NCBI GenBank assembly: GCA_947494335.1
Contig: CANLUT010000001.1
Coordinates: forward strand, 62,001-126,000
Direction of reading: 5' to 3'
Length of the DNA: 64,000 bases
Origin: Oligoflexales bacterium
GTDB lineage: Bacteria > Bdellovibrionota_B > Oligoflexia > Oligoflexales > RGVZ01
The translations under genes and the position numbers were made by a program. The notes beneath the pieces are model-generated. The model ran no database searches, had not been told where the DNA came from, and worked only from the letters and a program-made list of their open reading frames with translations. This document shows, one piece after another, positions 62,943-64,000 of the stretch. Within the stretch, counting starts at the first letter, position 1, and every line of letters begins with the position of its first letter.

Positions 62943-63662
62943 TTACTCGCCGCCCTCGAGGCGTATCACGACTCGTCGATTTGCAGCTCGAGCTTGCTCG
63001 AGATCTTTTCCGGTCAGACCAAGAACCGGTTTCTTCGGACTTGTTTGCGCCATTGCGACCACACTCATTCGATCCTCACGTACACCCCGAGAGGCGAATT
63101 GGCGCATCAGGTAGATTCCCCTCGACGCGCTCAGCTCCCAATTGGAAGCAAATTTGGTGCTACGAATCGGTACGTCGTCGGTGTGACCTTCAATTTTGAT
63201 CTTGTAACGATCGGGTGATGCCGCGATGACTTTCATAACCTGTCCCACAATTGCTGAAAATTGTGGGTTACCGTCTGCTGAACCAGGAGGGAACAGTAGT
63301 CCATCCTTAAATTCTACGAGGACGCCGGTCGTGTCCATGGTTACTTGAGCGCTGTTCGTCAAATTAAGACGTTTGATCTCGTTGTTGATTCGTTTAGAGA
63401 CCGATGTCATGGAGTCTTTCTTGGCTTCGAATTTATTTGATTGCACGGCTTCACGAAGTAGATCTGCCTTTTGCTGATTCATGGTTGAAAAAGATAACTG
63501 CAGGATGAAGAAGCTGATAAGGATCATGGACATGTCGGAAAACGACATGAGCCAGAGCCCTTCATCTTTTTTTTTACTGAATCTCTTAGTTGGTCCGTAT
63601 GGGTGAATATCCAACGGGGCGGCGGCTGGCTCAGTTTGATTTTGGGTGACGGGCGAGGTCAT
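62943..63662 (-). CDS. motB: Flagellar motor stator protein MotB
   Basis: 239 residues. A short N-terminal tail, then one membrane helix (LWLMSFSDMSMILISFFILQLSFST) with the proton-binding Asp in SFSDM, a plug/linker helix, and an OmpA-like peptidoglycan-binding domain (DGLLFPPGSAD, KIKIEGHTDDVPIRSTKFASNWELSASRG, NRRVVIRLE). Forms the torque-generating stator with MotA, which precedes it by 2 bp. The closely spaced order motA-motB is standard. Hydrophobic residues otherwise look like a proton-driven (Mot) rather than a sodium-driven (Pom) unit, though this is not decisive. Confidence 0.93.
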   Translation of the reverse strand: MTSPVTQNQTEPAAAPLDIHPYGPTKRFSKKKDEGLWLMSFSDMSMILISFFILQLSFSTMNQQKADLLREAVQSNKFEAKKDSMTSVSKRINNEIKRLNLTNSAQVTMDTTGVLVEFKDGLLFPPGSADGNPQFSAIVGQVMKVIAASPDRYKIKIEGHTDDVPIRSTKFASNWELSASRGIYLMRQFASRGVREDRMSVVAMAQTSPKKPVLGLTGKDLEQARAANRRVVIRLEGGE

Positions 63663-63664
63663 TC

Positions 63665-64000
63665 CTACGATGCTCCTTTAATTGGTTGTCCGCCCGCTTG
63701 CTTTGACGCATAGGTTTTCATGATATCTTTCATGTGAACGCTGGATTTTTTACTTTTAATATTAACCATGCCCTCGAGGACCATCATGTCAATTTCAAGA
63801 TACTTTTCCGCCTCAATGTGGATTTTTTCGCCCCACGGACCATAGATAATTGTTCCCAGCATGAGGCCATAAAGGGTCGTAATCAATGCGAGGGCCATGC
63901 CACCGCCGAGCTTCGAAGGGTCGTTCATATTCGACAACATGCTAATCAAGCCCATGAGTGTACCGATCATTCCCATGCCTGGACAGAGTTTGGACATGTT
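63665..64000 (-). CDS. motA: Flagellar motor stator protein MotA, 5'-truncated by window end
   Basis: C-terminal 111 residues; the frame stays open to base 64000, so the gene starts beyond the window. The CPGMGMIGTLMGLISMLSNM segment is the start of the third membrane helix and GGGMALALITTLYGLMLGTIIYGP that of the fourth, as in MotA/ExbB family stators, followed by the cytoplasmic tail. Upstream residue is Asn. Confidence 0.9.
   Translation of the reverse strand, partial: NMSKLCPGMGMIGTLMGLISMLSNMNDPSKLGGGMALALITTLYGLMLGTIIYGPWGEKIHIEAEKYLEIDMMVLEGMVNIKSKKSSVHMKDIMKTYASKQAGGQPIKGAS

Overview
The window looks like chromosomal DNA of a free-living Gram-negative bacterium with a flagellum (motA/motB), an outer membrane with TonB-dependent uptake, and a large set of secreted lipoproteins and proteases. 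Two TIGR02147-type regulators, the futalosine-route gene mqnA, the many lipoproteins and the abundance of PilZ, 7TM-receptor and cyclase signalling proteins fit the Bdellovibrionota/Oligoflexia best. That placement is inference from gene content, not from a marker phylogeny. I see no rRNA, tRNA, CRISPR array, insertion sequence or phage module.

Layout. 1-7.9 kb: 3' part of an ABC-F ATPase, pabB-hutU on the minus strand, a sigma-54-promoted lipoprotein, an Asn-rich membrane protein with two beta domains, and 5-formyl-THF cyclo-ligase. 8-12.3 kb: secreted or lipoprotein genes of unknown function. 12.3-25.7 kb: an accessory-looking block bounded by two TIGR02147 regulators. Its minus-strand operon encodes a PilZ protein, a pilin-like subunit, a beta-barrel/usher-like protein, a larger pilin-like subunit and a PapD/CfaA-like chaperone; a further pilin-like gene lies convergent to it. 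The divergent plus-strand operon encodes a GCS2-type ligase, a 7TM-GAF-class III cyclase and a second PilZ protein. 26-31.7 kb: a sigma-54 orphan gene, clpB, an M28 aminopeptidase and a paralogue of the first lipoprotein. 31.9-39.4 kb: hemL-mqnA-arginase-tgt, a Cys-rich lipoprotein, a membrane protein and trpS. 39.5-46.9 kb: a secreted protein, a 7TM-DISM histidine kinase, mutY, an H1-like Lys/Ala protein, two beta-oxidation enzymes and a caspase-fold lipoprotein. 47-52.6 kb: a likely corrinoid or metal-chelate uptake cluster (binding protein, beta-propeller lipoprotein, TonB receptor). 52.8-64 kb: pntAB, an M64 peptidase with a partner lipoprotein, an SH3 lipoprotein, clpA-clpS and motB-motA (motA cut by the window end).

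The two signals I find most interesting are these. (1) The 12.3-25 kb block reads as a divergent CS1/Cfa-like (alternate chaperone-usher) fimbria system wired to c-di-GMP (two PilZ proteins) and a cyclase receptor. (2) Six sites matching the sigma-54 -24/-12 consensus, two of them perfectly, lie upstream of secreted or uncharacterised genes, including a paralogous lipoprotein pair and a caspase-like lipoprotein. Two of these sites share a 19-bp palindrome at nearly the same distance upstream, a candidate activator site. A strong Rho-independent terminator embedded in the first codons of mutY is a third feature worth checking.
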